A stretch of 64,000 nucleotides of DNA from Streptomyces tardus (GCF_018101125.2 NZ_JAELVF020000004.1:372001-436000); one strand, 5' to 3'. Positions 34,947-43,569 are shown, counted from the first letter of the stretch. Numbers and translations are program-made. The notes: generated from the letters alone by a model not told the origin.

Positions 34947-35921
34947 ATGCGCTCCCGCACCGTGCTGTGCACCCTCTTCGACCGGGTGCAGAGCCTCGAC
35001 GTCATCGGCCCTCTGGAGGTCTTCGCCGCGGCGAGCGACTTCGCGGTGGCCGAGGGGCGGCCCGGGTACACCGTCCGCACCGCCTCGCCGGACGGCCGTG
35101 CGGTCACCAGCACCTGCGGGGTGCGCCTGGAGCCGGACGGGGCGCTGCCGTCGGCCCGTACACCGCACACCCTGATCGTCCCCGGAGGTCCGGGCACCAG
35201 GGGCGGGCAGCCGGAGATCGCCGACTGGGTGCGCCGTCGGGCGGCCAGGATCGAACGGCTCGCCTCGGTCTGCACCGGCGCCTTCGTCCTTGCCCGGGCA
35301 GGGCTGCTCGACGGTCGGCGCGCCACCACGCACTGGGCCCACTGCGAGAGCCTGGCGCGGGCGAACCCGGCGATCGACGTCCAACCGGACGCGATCTTCG
35401 TACGCGACGGCCGGGTGTCGACCTCGGCCGGAGTGACCAGCGGAATCGACCTGGCGCTCGCCCTCGTGGAGGAGGACCTCGGGCGGCGGATCGCGCTGAC
35501 CGTCGCGCGGATGCTCGTCGTCTTCCTGCGACGGCCGGGAAACCAGGCCCAGTTCAGCGCGCAGCTGGCCGCTCAGACAGCTGCGCGCGAGCCGTTGCGG
35601 GAGGTCCAGTCGTGGATCTCCGAGCACCCCGAGGCGGATCTGAGCGTGCCCGCTCTGGCGGAGCGCGCCGCCCTCTCCCCGCGCCACTTCGCCCGCGCCT
35701 TCCGCGAGGAGGTGGGCGTCCCTCCCGCGCGCTACGTCGCCGGGGTGCGACTCGAACTCGCCAGGCAGCGGCTGGAGGACACCGGCGACGGGGTCGAGGA
35801 GATCGCCCGTTCCTGCGGCTACGGGACCCCGGAGGCCATGAGGCGCGCCTTCCTCGCTGCACTCGGGCTGCCGCCCGCCGAGTACCGCCGTCGCTTCGAC
35901 AGCCAGGCAGCCGGCCCCTGA
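34947..35921 (+). CDS. GlxA-type AraC-family regulator (DJ-1/PfpI plus HTH)
   Basis: Protein of 324 residues. The N-terminal DJ-1/PfpI amidotransferase-like domain (about 1-190) has the nucleophile-elbow segment ASVCTGAFVLARAGLLDG and RRATTHW. The C-terminal AraC HTH (about 215-315) has LSVPALAERAALSPRHFARAFRE and GVEEIARSCGYGTPEAMRRAF. Such regulators respond to small metabolites through the PfpI domain. The ATG at 34947 has AAGGA six bases upstream. It is divergent from the SCO6745-family gene and followed by a stand-alone PfpI gene, which it may control. Confidence 0.93.
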   Translation: MRSRTVLCTLFDRVQSLDVIGPLEVFAAASDFAVAEGRPGYTVRTASPDGRAVTSTCGVRLEPDGALPSARTPHTLIVPGGPGTRGGQPEIADWVRRRAARIERLASVCTGAFVLARAGLLDGRRATTHWAHCESLARANPAIDVQPDAIFVRDGRVSTSAGVTSGIDLALALVEEDLGRRIALTVARMLVVFLRRPGNQAQFSAQLAAQTAAREPLREVQSWISEHPEADLSVPALAERAALSPRHFARAFREEVGVPPARYVAGVRLELARQRLEDTGDGVEEIARSCGYGTPEAMRRAFLAALGLPPAEYRRRFDSQAAGP

Positions 35922-36076
35922 CCCGTGCACGGCACCGCGGCGCCCGCTGCCGTCGCCGCGCCGCAGAGCACACGGGCCCACCGGCCCCGGCCCGCCCGAA
36001 CCGTCCGACCAATCGTCAACAGCCCTGCCGCGCCGAGCGGTTGGGGTGTCACCCTCCGTGAAGAAAGGATCACCCC

Positions 36077-36733
36077 ATGACGTTCGCCGAGCTCCCCGCG
36101 GAGCCCACCGTCGCCATCGTGCTCTACCCCGGCTTCACTTCGCTGGACGCCGTCGGCCCCTACGAGACGCTGAGCAATCTGCCCGGCGCCCGTACCGTAT
36201 TCGTCGCCGCGCGCCCCGGACCGGTCACCAACGACGGCGGGGCGCTGACCCTGGTCGCCGGTGCCGGGTTCGAGGAGGTTCCGCGCCCCGACGTCGTCGT
36301 GGTGCCGGGCGGCCCGCCGGAGAACGTCGCCGCGGCCCGTGAGGACGTCGTGCCCTGGCTGCGCGCCGTCGACCCGTACACCACCGTGACCGCCTCGGTG
36401 TGCACCGGTTCGCTGCTGCTCGCCGACGCGGGGCTGCTGGAGGGGAGGCGCGCCACCACCCACTGGCTCGTGCTGGAGCATCTGGCCACGCTCGGCTGCT
36501 TCCCGGTCTCCGAACGGGTGGTCACCGACGGGAAGTACGTGACGGCGGCTGGTGTCTCGGCCGGTATCGACATGGGGCTCGGCCTCGCCGCCGAACTCGC
36601 CGGCGAGCGCGTCGCCCAGCGCATCCAGCTGATGATCGAGTACGATCCGGCGCCACCGTTTCGCGCCGGTTCGCCGGCCACCGCTCCGGCGGAGATCGTC
36701 CAGGAGCTGCGCGAGGTCGGCCTCGGCCTCTGA
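36077..36733 (+). CDS. DJ-1/PfpI family protein (isonitrile hydratase-like)
   Basis: Protein of 218 residues: a single DJ-1/PfpI domain without HTH. Key segments are VAIVLYPGFTSLDAVGPYE at about 12-30, DVVVVPGGPPEN near 73, ASVCTGSLLLADAGLLEGRRATTHW near 107 with the reactive cysteine, and a C-terminal SAGIDMGLGLAAELAGE. The sequence resembles isonitrile hydratases of this superfamily, but substrate is not proven. The ATG at 36077 is preceded by GAAAGGA. It follows the GlxA-type regulator at 155 bases on the same strand and shares its fold, suggesting duplication of the domain. Confidence 0.88.
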   Translation: MTFAELPAEPTVAIVLYPGFTSLDAVGPYETLSNLPGARTVFVAARPGPVTNDGGALTLVAGAGFEEVPRPDVVVVPGGPPENVAAAREDVVPWLRAVDPYTTVTASVCTGSLLLADAGLLEGRRATTHWLVLEHLATLGCFPVSERVVTDGKYVTAAGVSAGIDMGLGLAAELAGERVAQRIQLMIEYDPAPPFRAGSPATAPAEIVQELREVGLGL

Positions 36734-37260
36734 GCGCGGGGCGCGTCGCCCGAGCGGCGGGGCGCGTCAACAGCCCGGTGGGCAGCGGGTTCGGGCCCGG
36801 CGCGGCCTGACCGCGGCGCACCGGCCGGACCTGGCGGGCGTCGTCCGTCCCCGCCGGCATCGTCCCGGTAGTCGAACGCGGGGCGCGGCGCGGTCGCTTG
36901 AGCACGCGTGCCCGTTCGAGGCCGACCGCCTCCTCGACCCTCGCCGGGAGGTTGAGCGCGGCGGTCCGCGGCCCGTACCCCCTCCTGCACCGGGGCGTCC
37001 TCGCACAGCCGCCCGCGCAGGATCCCGCCGGACCCGGTTCGGGATATCTGACCGGAGACGAAGAGGAGTTCCCCCATCGAGTAGTCGCCGCGTACGCGTA
37101 GCGGGGTGCGCCGAGGACCGGCAGCTCGATCCCGAGGGCGGTCAAGCGGTCCCGGGTCCCCTTCCGCGGCCCGCTCACAGCTGCTCCCCCAATGCGGGAA
37201 ACAGGGGTGGCCGGGCGCTGTCGTGCTTCGGGCGGGCGCTCACCGCATGCTCGACAGGTT
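36734..37260. other. Region between the PfpI gene and the enoyl-CoA hydratase gene
   Basis: A 527-base stretch with no intact gene. Its right-hand part carries the broken ridA-like gene (36897-37178, minus strand). I see nothing recognisable in 36734-36896 or 37179-37260. Confidence 0.6.
36897..37178 (-). pseudogene. Frameshifted, truncated RidA/YjgF-family gene
   Basis: From a GTG at 37178 with GGGAG upstream, the minus strand reads like the start of a RidA-like protein (RDRLTALGIELPVLGAPRYAYAATTRWG). The family continuation ELLFVSGQISRTG then appears in another frame (from about 37077), and a third piece, RTAALNLPARVEEAVGLERARVL, resembling the RidA helix, returns in the first frame near 36965. 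At least two frameshifts are needed, and the C-terminal third of the family is missing. RidA proteins remove reactive enamines; this copy cannot be functional. Confidence 0.7.
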
Positions 37261-38007
37261 CTAGGGCGACCAGGGGAAACGAGCCGGGCGGCGCTCCAGG
37301 AACGCCGCGGCGCCTTCCGCCAACTCGCCGCTCTCGCGGGCGACATGCTCCCAGTGCCGCTGCCGTTCCGGGTCCGGCGGTCCGTCGACGTACTCCTTGG
37401 CGGTGAACTGGGTCAGCCGCGAGCGCGAGACGAGCAGCGCGGTGAACTCCGCGACCCTGGCCTCCAGTGCGCCCGCCGGAAGGACCTCGTCGGCCAGTCC
37501 GATCCGCAGCGCGCGGGCTGCGCCGATCAACTCCGCGGAGTACAGCAGGTGCTTGGTCGCCGAGGGGCCCGCGAGGCGCACCAGCCGCTGGGTCGAGGAG
37601 GCGGCGTACACCACTCCGAGCCGGGCCGGGGTGACGCCGAACCGGGCGTCCTCGTCGGCGAACCGCAGATCACAGGCGACCGCGAGCTGAGCCCCGCCGC
37701 CGACGCAGTGGCCGCGCACGACGGCCAAAGTGGGGCCGGGGAAGCCGGCCAGCGCCTCCTCGGCGCGCACCGCGAGGTCCTGCACATCGACGTCCGGGCT
37801 GAAGCTGCCGATGTCGGCACCTGCGCAGAAGGTGGCGCCGTACCCGGTGAGCACCACCGCGTGCACCTGCGACGTGGCGGCCAACTCCGCGAGCAGTGGC
37901 GGGAGTTCGCGCCACATCGACGGGGTCATGGCATTGCGCTTGGCGGGGTTGCGCAGGGTGATGGTGGCGATGCCGTCAGCCGTCGAACACTCCAGACCTG
38001 GCTCCAT
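37261..38007 (-). CDS. Enoyl-CoA hydratase/isomerase family protein
   Basis: Crotonase-fold protein of 248 residues. The two oxyanion-hole segments are TFCAGADIGSF (about 59-69) and GHCVGGGAQLAVACDLR (about 98-114), and FGVTPARLGVVYAASSTQRL follows near 122. One of the two usual catalytic acidic positions after the second segment reads as aliphatic, so it may be an isomerase or thioesterase-like member rather than a true hydratase. The ATG at 38007 gives the normal length. It is transcribed alone, divergent from the anti-sigma-type gene. Confidence 0.88.
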   Translation of the reverse strand: MEPGLECSTADGIATITLRNPAKRNAMTPSMWRELPPLLAELAATSQVHAVVLTGYGATFCAGADIGSFSPDVDVQDLAVRAEEALAGFPGPTLAVVRGHCVGGGAQLAVACDLRFADEDARFGVTPARLGVVYAASSTQRLVRLAGPSATKHLLYSAELIGAARALRIGLADEVLPAGALEARVAEFTALLVSRSRLTQFTAKEYVDGPPDPERQRHWEHVARESGELAEGAAAFLERRPARFPWSP

Positions 38008-38409
38008 GGACGCCTATGTTACTGGCGCGTCGGGTGGCCTGAAGCAGCCGCCGGGTCGATGTGCCACCGCGGGATTGCGCGTCTACTGCCAGTAGACGCG
38101 CAATCGGCGTTCCGGTGCGGCCGGTACGGGTGGACCGAGCGTGCCGAAACGGGGCGACCGGGGCGAATGGAACGAGGTGGTGAGCCCGGGATGTGGCGCC
38201 CGGCGATCGGGAGCAGCCATTGACGCGTCAGGAACGATCGCGATCAAACAAAAAAAGCGCAAAACCGCGCCAGTTGCGGTCAGTACCCCCGGCGGGCGAG
38301 CCATCAGCCAACACTCGAAGTCAGACAGAGCTCGCGACGCCGCACTGCCGAGGTGCGCGGCCGGGCGCCAGTCCCTGGACAACCGCGTAGAGGGTGGGTG
38401 CCGGAAACG
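38008..38409. promoter_or_regulatory. Divergent intergenic region with hairpin and A-tract
   Basis: Some 400 bases between divergent genes. It contains a perfect 15-base inverted repeat with a 3-base loop (38073-38105), a 10-base palindrome TGACGCGTCA (38221-38230), and a rare A7 tract (38250-38256) beside two GCGC blocks. On the minus strand the last reads as GCGC, T-rich loop, GCGC, T7, like a weak intrinsic terminator. I see no small gene here. Confidence 0.5.
38073..38105. repeat. Perfect 15-base inverted repeat, 3-base loop
   Basis: GATTGCGCGTCTACT (38073-38087) / AGTAGACGCGCAATC (38091-38105). It lies 66 bases upstream of the enoyl-CoA hydratase start. Either an operator or a transcript hairpin; there is no T-tract next to it. 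Confidence 0.85.
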
Positions 38410-38883
38410 ATGGAGAGCGGAATTCCGCTGTCACAGACCTCAGCTCCGCCTCCGGCACCGTACGAAGGTGCCTGGCGCTTCACCGCGCCGGCGACGGACT
38501 CGTCGGTGCCGCGGGCGCGGCGCGCCGTGCGGGAGCTGATCGAGCGCCAGCAAGCACCGGTGACGGACGACCAACTGCACGGACTGATGCTGATCGTCTC
38601 GGAGTTGGTGACCAACGCGGTGCGGCACGCGGCCCTGCTGTCGCCCGAACTCGGCGTGGAGGTCGCGCTGAGCCGCGGGTGGGTGAAGGTCGCCGTCGAG
38701 GACAGCCACCCTTATCGCCCCAAGGCGCTGGCCGCCGACCCCGACCAGCAGCACACCGGCGGGCGCGGGCTGCTGCTGGTCAAGAGCGTGGTGGACGAGT
38801 CCGGAGGAGTCTGCGACATCGAACAGACGGCGGCCGGCGGCAAGATCATCTGGGCGGCTCTGCCGCTTCCCCTGACGCTCTGA
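38410..38883 (+). CDS. Anti-sigma-factor-type ATP-binding protein (HATPase_c_2)
   Basis: Protein of 157 residues of the RsbW/SpoIIAB-like family abundant in Streptomyces. The N-box ELVTNAVRHAALL (about residue 66), G1-like VAVEDSHPYRPK near 95 and G2-like HTGGRGLLLVKSVVD near 116 are visible. Members bind ATP and sequester a sigma factor or phosphorylate an anti-anti-sigma factor; no partner gene is adjacent. I start at ATG 38410; a GTG at 38398 is also in frame. It is convergent with idi. Confidence 0.9.
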   Translation: MESGIPLSQTSAPPPAPYEGAWRFTAPATDSSVPRARRAVRELIERQQAPVTDDQLHGLMLIVSELVTNAVRHAALLSPELGVEVALSRGWVKVAVEDSHPYRPKALAADPDQQHTGGRGLLLVKSVVDESGGVCDIEQTAAGGKIIWAALPLPLTL

Positions 38884-39020
38884 CCCTCCGGCGCGCGGCG
38901 GTCGGCGTCGCGGCCCGCAGGTCGCCGCCCGCACCTCACGGCCGGCCCGTACATCTGCCGACTGCCGTCCGCCGCGCGTGAATTGGGCGCGGAGCCCCCG
39001 TGCTCGCCGCGCCCTGACCG

Positions 39021-39581
39021 CTACCAGCCCGCGTCGGACGGGGTGACCTCGCGGATGCCCGGCCGCGCGGCGTCCAGCACCGTCATGAACCAGGCCGAGA
39101 AGGTGTCGCGGTCGTGGCGCTCCTTGAGCTCCTGGGGTGTGACGAAGGCGAGGTCCGCGATCTCCTCGGGTGCGGGCTCGGTGGGTGCGGTCACCCGGCC
39201 GACGAAGAGGTGGTTGTACTCCTGCTCCACCAGTCCGGAGGCCGGGTCCGGATGGTTGTAGCGGACGGTGCCCGCCTCCTGGAGCAGCGCGGGTGCGATC
39301 CCCAGCTCCTCGCCCACGCGCCGGGCCGCCGCCACGAACGGCGGTTCGCCCGGATACGGGTGTCCGCAGCAGGAGTTGGACCACACGCCGGGGGAGTGGT
39401 ACTTGCCGAGGGCGCGCTGCTGGAGCAGCAGCCGCCCCCGCTCGTCGAAGAGGAAGACGGAGAAGGCGCGGTGCAGCTGCCCCGGGGCCTGATGAGCGGC
39501 GAGCTTCTCGGCCGTACCGGTCGTGGTGCCGCTCTCGTCGACCAGTTCGAGCATGATCGGAGCCGCGGGCTGTAGTGCCAT
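39021..39581 (-). CDS. idi: Isopentenyl-diphosphate delta-isomerase, type I
   Basis: Nudix-fold enzyme of 186 residues interconverting isopentenyl and dimethylallyl diphosphate. The catalytic-cysteine segment VWSNSCCGHPYPGE (about 73-86), the Nudix-like ARRVGEELGI near 95 and the EQEYNHLFVG segment near 128 with the catalytic glutamate are present. The ATG at 39581 gives the usual N-terminus (ELVDESGTTTGTAEKLAAH); the open frame to 39665 overlaps the efflux gene. It lies 52 bases downstream of the cation-efflux gene on the same strand, so co-transcription is likely. It supplies precursors for the polyprenyl synthase 9 kb away. Confidence 0.94.
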   Translation of the reverse strand: MALQPAAPIMLELVDESGTTTGTAEKLAAHQAPGQLHRAFSVFLFDERGRLLLQQRALGKYHSPGVWSNSCCGHPYPGEPPFVAAARRVGEELGIAPALLQEAGTVRYNHPDPASGLVEQEYNHLFVGRVTAPTEPAPEEIADLAFVTPQELKERHDRDTFSAWFMTVLDAARPGIREVTPSDAGW

Positions 39582-39633
39582 CTGTCTACCTTCGTCCTTG
39601 TCCTGGTGGGCTGACGCGGACGTCCTACCCAGC

Positions 39634-40572
39634 TCAGTGGCAAACTCTTCTCTCGTGCCTGGCATGGCCGTGCGGCTCCAACTGGAACGTGCAGTGCTCG
39701 ACGTCGAAGTGCGAACCGAGGCAGTCCTGCAACTCGTGCAGGACCCGCTCGTTTCCCTTGTCGTTGAGCGTCTCGCGGCTGACGACCACGTGGGCGGAGA
39801 GCACCGGCATGCCCGAGGTGATCGTCCACACGTGCAGATCGTGCAGCTCCTCCACCCCCGGCATGGCGAGGATGTGCGTTCGAAGCTCGTCCAGGTCGAC
39901 GTTCCTGGGCGCGGCCTCCAGCAGTACGTCGACCGCCTCGCGTGCCAGCTTCAGCGTACGCGGGATGATCATAAGCGCGATCAGCAGCGAGGCGACCGGG
40001 TCGGCCTGGGCCCAGCCCGTGGTGATGATGACGAGCGCCGCGACCACGACCGCCAGTGAGCCGAGTGCGTCCGCCAGCACCTCCAGGAAGGCGCCGCGGA
40101 TGTTGAGGCTCTCCTTCTGTCCGCGCATGAGCAGGGTGAGGGAGACGAGGTTGAGGGCGAGACCGACCACACCGAAGACGATCGTCAGTCCGCCGGGGAC
40201 CTCGACGGGGTTGCGGAAGCGTTCGATGGACTCGACGAGGATGTAGCCGCCGACCCCGAGCAGCAGCAGGCAGTTGAGCAGTGCGGCGAGGATTTCGACG
40301 CGTGCGAAGCCGAAGGTGCGGCGGGCCTCGGTCGGCCGGTTGGCGAAGTGGATCGCGAGCAGTGCCATACCGACACCCACGGCGTCGGTGGCCACGTGAC
40401 CGGCGTCCGCCAGCAGCGCGAGCGAGCCGGTCAGCCAGGCTCCCACCGCCTGGGCGACCAGCAGTGCCAGTGCGATGCCCAGTGCGATCCGCAGCCGGCC
40501 GCGGTACGCGGCGGCGGCCGTACCGGTGGTGCCGTGCGGTCGCGGTCCGCCGTGGTCGTGTCCCGCACCCAT
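39634..40572 (-). CDS. Cation diffusion facilitator (CDF) metal exporter
   Basis: Inner-membrane exporter of 312 residues with six helices and a C-terminal cytosolic ferredoxin-like domain (about 215-312). The N-terminus is His-rich (HDHGGPRPHG). The membrane-2 metal motif is DAGHVATD. In membrane 5 the usual HxxxD reads EVLADALGS, a glutamate in place of the first histidine. The C-terminal domain ends with several His residues (HFDVEHCTF, HGHARHERRVCH). It should export a divalent metal by proton exchange; with the altered site the metal is uncertain. Start ATG 40572; idi follows. Confidence 0.92.
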   Translation of the reverse strand: MGAGHDHGGPRPHGTTGTAAAAYRGRLRIALGIALALLVAQAVGAWLTGSLALLADAGHVATDAVGVGMALLAIHFANRPTEARRTFGFARVEILAALLNCLLLLGVGGYILVESIERFRNPVEVPGGLTIVFGVVGLALNLVSLTLLMRGQKESLNIRGAFLEVLADALGSLAVVVAALVIITTGWAQADPVASLLIALMIIPRTLKLAREAVDVLLEAAPRNVDLDELRTHILAMPGVEELHDLHVWTITSGMPVLSAHVVVSRETLNDKGNERVLHELQDCLGSHFDVEHCTFQLEPHGHARHERRVCH

Positions 40573-41011
40573 GAGGAGCGCCTCCCTGCTGCCGGTTCGG
40601 CTGCGTCGGTTCCCGGCCTGTTTATCGGCCGACTGCCCGGGCCTGTCCGCTGCCCGGTGTGCGCCCCAGTGAACTACGGGTGGGGGGTATCTGCAACGCG
40701 ACGCTGAACACCGTTGTCATCTGCTCTGACCTGCAGGTTTGTCGTGCAGGTCAGAGCACGGACGCGCACTCGGGAGGTCGACTGCGGCCCGCACCTCCGA
40801 CGGCCCGCACGGCTTGTTCGTGGCCTGACAAGGAGGGTGGAGTGAACCTGCGGTGAATGGACTCCTGCGCTGATCGGATAGCCTCTGCCGACATGTCCCG
40901 CGCCCTCCGAGGGTGCCGGTGACCGGCCGCCGCGCGCCGACCCGGTCAACGGGCCTCCCGGCGCCGCAGCCGCGGCCCGTGTCCGATCCAGCAGCCAAGG
41001 AGTGAGTTCGA
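40573..41011. promoter_or_regulatory. Divergent region between the CDF gene and the polymer cluster
   Basis: A 439-base gap expected to hold the promoter of the seven-gene cluster and that of the CDF-idi operon. The stretch 40685-40760 is lower in GC. A 14-base perfect inverted repeat with a 9-base loop lies at 40722-40758. The ribosome-binding site AAGGAG (40997-41002) serves the CTG start at 41012. Confidence 0.5.
40722..40758. repeat. 14-base inverted repeat upstream of the polymer cluster
   Basis: TGCTCTGACCTGCA (40722-40735) / TGCAGGTCAGAGCA (40745-40758), 9-base loop. Perfect symmetry and intergenic position suggest an operator or leader hairpin. Confidence 0.8.
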
Positions 41012-42820
41012 CTGTCGACCGCCATTCTCACCGGTCCGCCGGTGGCCGGGTCGTCACTGGCGGACGACCTGCGCTCGCTGGGTTTCACGGTGCACGTCGC
41101 GAACGCGCCCGCCGAGGTGCCCGCCCTGGTGGCCGACATCCCTCTGGCCGACCGCATCGCGCTGGTGGACGCCCGTTTCATCGGCCACCGGCACAGTCTC
41201 CGGCTGGCCCTCACCGACCCGCGCTTCCCGGCCGCCGCGGCGCCCGGCCTGCTCACCGTCACGACCAAGGCGCGCGGGGCCCTCTCGACCGCGCTGCGGA
41301 GCGTGGACACCGCCGTCTCCGACGATCCCACCGGTGACCTGGCGACTGCCCTGGAGCGCGAGCAACTGGCCGTGCACCGACCCGAGTTCGGCACTCTGGT
41401 CGCCACGGCCCCCACCGACAGCCAGGAGCGGTTGGACGCGCTGCACGCCGTCGACGCCGTCGACGACGAAGCGGTACGGCTGCGTTCCTCGGTGAAGTCG
41501 CGGGACGGCTTCTTCACCACCCACTGCATCAGCCCGTACTCCCGCTACGTCGCCCGCTGGTGCGCCCGCCGCGGGCTCACCCCGAACCAGGTCACCACCG
41601 CCTCCCTGCTCACCGCGCTGGTCGCGGCAGGCTGCGCGGCCACCGGGACCCGGCCCGGCTTCGTGGCGGCCGGCCTCCTGCTGCTCGCCTCCTTCGTACT
41701 GGACTGCGCGGACGGGCAGTTGGCCCGCTACTCGCTCCAGTACTCCACGCTCGGCGCCTGGTTGGACGCCACCTTCGACCGCGCCAAGGAGTACGCGTAC
41801 CTCGCCGGTCTCGCGCTCGGCGCCGCGCGCGGCGGGGAGGACGTGTGGGGGCTGGCGCTGGGTGCGATGGTTCTCCAGACCGTTCGCCATGTCATCGACT
41901 TCGCCTTCAACGAGGCCAACCACGACGCCACCGCGAACACCAGTCCCACCGCCTCGCTCTCCGACCGACTGGACGGTGTCGGCTGGACCGTCTGGGCCCG
42001 CCGCATGGTCATCCTGCCGATCGGCGAACGCTGGGCGCTGATAGCCCTGCTCACCGCCCTCACCACGCCCCGCATCACCCTCACCGTGCTGATCGTCGCG
42101 GGTGCGTTGGCCGGCTGCTACACCCTGGCCGGCCGCGTGCTGCGCTCGGTCAACCGCCGTGCGATCCGCACCGATCGGGCCGCCCGGGCGCTGCGGGAGC
42201 TGAGCGGCGAGGGGCCGCTCGCGGAGGCGGCGGGCAGCTTCGGCTTCCGCCCCGGCCCCGCGTCCGCCCTCGCCGGTGCCGGTACGGCCGCGCTGCTGGC
42301 CACGGCGCTGTTCGCGCCGCTGGGCGGTTGGCAACTCCCGCTGGTGGCCCTCGGGTACGCCGTACTGGCCGGCCTTGCTGCGGCCCGCCCGCTCAAGGAC
42401 AGACTGGACTGGCTGCTGCCGCCGCTCTTCCGTGCCGCCGAGTACCTCACGATCCTGGTGCTGGCACTCCGCTTCGCCCACGCCGACGATCCGGTGAACG
42501 GCGCTTTGCCTGCCGCTTTCGGCCTGGTGTCGGCTCTCGCCTACCATCACTACGACACGGTGTACCGCATCCGCGGCGGCACCGGCGCGCCGCCGCGCGG
42601 GCTGGTGCGCGCCACCGGGGGGCACGAGGGACGTACCGTGCTGATCGCGGTCGTCGCGGCAGCGACCTTCGGTACCGACTGGCTCGACGGACAAGGTTTC
42701 CCGCTGGTGATCTCGGCCCTGGCCGTGGCGCTGGCACTCATCGTGCTGGTGGAATCCATCCGCTTCTGGATGTCCTCCACAGCACCCGCAGTACACGACG
42801 AAACAGGAGAACCCGCATGA
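41012..42820 (+). CDS. CDP-alcohol phosphotransferase with N-terminal extension and C-terminal membrane domain
   Basis: Protein of about 602 residues. Residues 1-165 form a soluble Rossmann-like domain (STAILTGPPVAGSSLADDL...). The middle is a CDP-alcohol phosphotransferase with the complete motif DCADGQLARYSLQYSTLGA then WLDATFD (about 228-255). The last 230 residues are a further helical membrane region (DUF5941-like). Such enzymes transfer a phospho-alcohol from a CDP-activated donor to an alcohol or lipid. The frame has no ATG or GTG at the expected N-terminus; CTG 41012 follows AAGGAG by nine bases and gives the family-like start, whereas GTG 41042 would remove the first strand. It is coupled to the next gene by an ATGA overlap. 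Confidence 0.85.
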   Translation: MSTAILTGPPVAGSSLADDLRSLGFTVHVANAPAEVPALVADIPLADRIALVDARFIGHRHSLRLALTDPRFPAAAAPGLLTVTTKARGALSTALRSVDTAVSDDPTGDLATALEREQLAVHRPEFGTLVATAPTDSQERLDALHAVDAVDDEAVRLRSSVKSRDGFFTTHCISPYSRYVARWCARRGLTPNQVTTASLLTALVAAGCAATGTRPGFVAAGLLLLASFVLDCADGQLARYSLQYSTLGAWLDATFDRAKEYAYLAGLALGAARGGEDVWGLALGAMVLQTVRHVIDFAFNEANHDATANTSPTASLSDRLDGVGWTVWARRMVILPIGERWALIALLTALTTPRITLTVLIVAGALAGCYTLAGRVLRSVNRRAIRTDRAARALRELSGEGPLAEAAGSFGFRPGPASALAGAGTAALLATALFAPLGGWQLPLVALGYAVLAGLAAARPLKDRLDWLLPPLFRAAEYLTILVLALRFAHADDPVNGALPAAFGLVSALAYHHYDTVYRIRGGTGAPPRGLVRATGGHEGRTVLIAVVAAATFGTDWLDGQGFPLVISALAVALALIVLVESIRFWMSSTAPAVHDETGEPA

Positions 42821-43569
42821 TCGGCCTCGTGCTGGCCGCCGGCGCCGGACGGCGTCTGCGTCCCTACACCGACACTCTGCCCAAGGCCCTGGTGCCGGTC
42901 GGCCCCGAGGGCCAGGAGGAGTCGCTGACCGTCCTGGACCTCACGCTCGGCAACTTCGCCGAGGTCGGCATCACCGAGGTGGCGATCGTCGTCGGCTACC
43001 GCAAGGAGGCCGTGTACGAGCGCAAGGAGGCGCTGGAGGCCAAGTACGGCGTCACCCTCACGCTCATCGACAACGACAAGGCCGAGGAGTGGAACAACGC
43101 CTACTCCCTGTGGTGCGCCCGTGACGCCATCAAGCACAGCGTCATCCTCGCCAACGGCGACACCGTGCACCCGGTCTCGGTCGAGAAGACCCTCCTTGCC
43201 GCGCGCGGCAAGGGCCAGAAGATCATCCTCGCGCTGGACACCGTGAAGGACCTGGCCGACGAGGAGATGAAGGTCGTCGTCGACCCGGCCACCGGTGTCA
43301 GCAGGATCACCAAGCTGATGGACCCCTCCGAGGCCACCGGGGAGTACATCGGCGTCACCCTCATCGAGGGCGAGGCGGCCGACGAGCTCGCGGACGCGCT
43401 GAAGACCACCTTCGAGCGCGACCCGGACCTCTACTACGAGGACGGCTACCAGGAGCTGGTCAACCGCGGCTTCCGCATCGACATCGAGCCGATCGGCGAT
43501 GTCCGGTGGGTCGAGATCGACAACCACGAGGACCTCGCCAAGGGCAGGGAGATCGCGTGCCAGTACTGA
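42817..43569 (+). CDS. LicC/phosphocholine-cytidylyltransferase-like nucleotidyltransferase
   Basis: Nucleotidyltransferase of 250 residues with the GT-A-like fold. The signature is GLVLAAGAGRRLRPYTDTLPKAL (split here: LAAGAGRRLRPYT at 5-17, LPKALVPVG at 19-27). Metal-binding aspartates lie in ILANGDTVHP (near 112) and EIDNHEDL (near 237). Related LicC enzymes make CDP-choline; with a glycerol-1-phosphate dehydrogenase-like neighbour and two CDP-alcohol transferases, a CDP-glycerol or other CDP-polyol product is the likely inference. The ATG overlaps the preceding stop (ATGA), and the stop overlaps the next gene. Confidence 0.9.
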   Translation: MIGLVLAAGAGRRLRPYTDTLPKALVPVGPEGQEESLTVLDLTLGNFAEVGITEVAIVVGYRKEAVYERKEALEAKYGVTLTLIDNDKAEEWNNAYSLWCARDAIKHSVILANGDTVHPVSVEKTLLAARGKGQKIILALDTVKDLADEEMKVVVDPATGVSRITKLMDPSEATGEYIGVTLIEGEAADELADALKTTFERDPDLYYEDGYQELVNRGFRIDIEPIGDVRWVEIDNHEDLAKGREIACQY

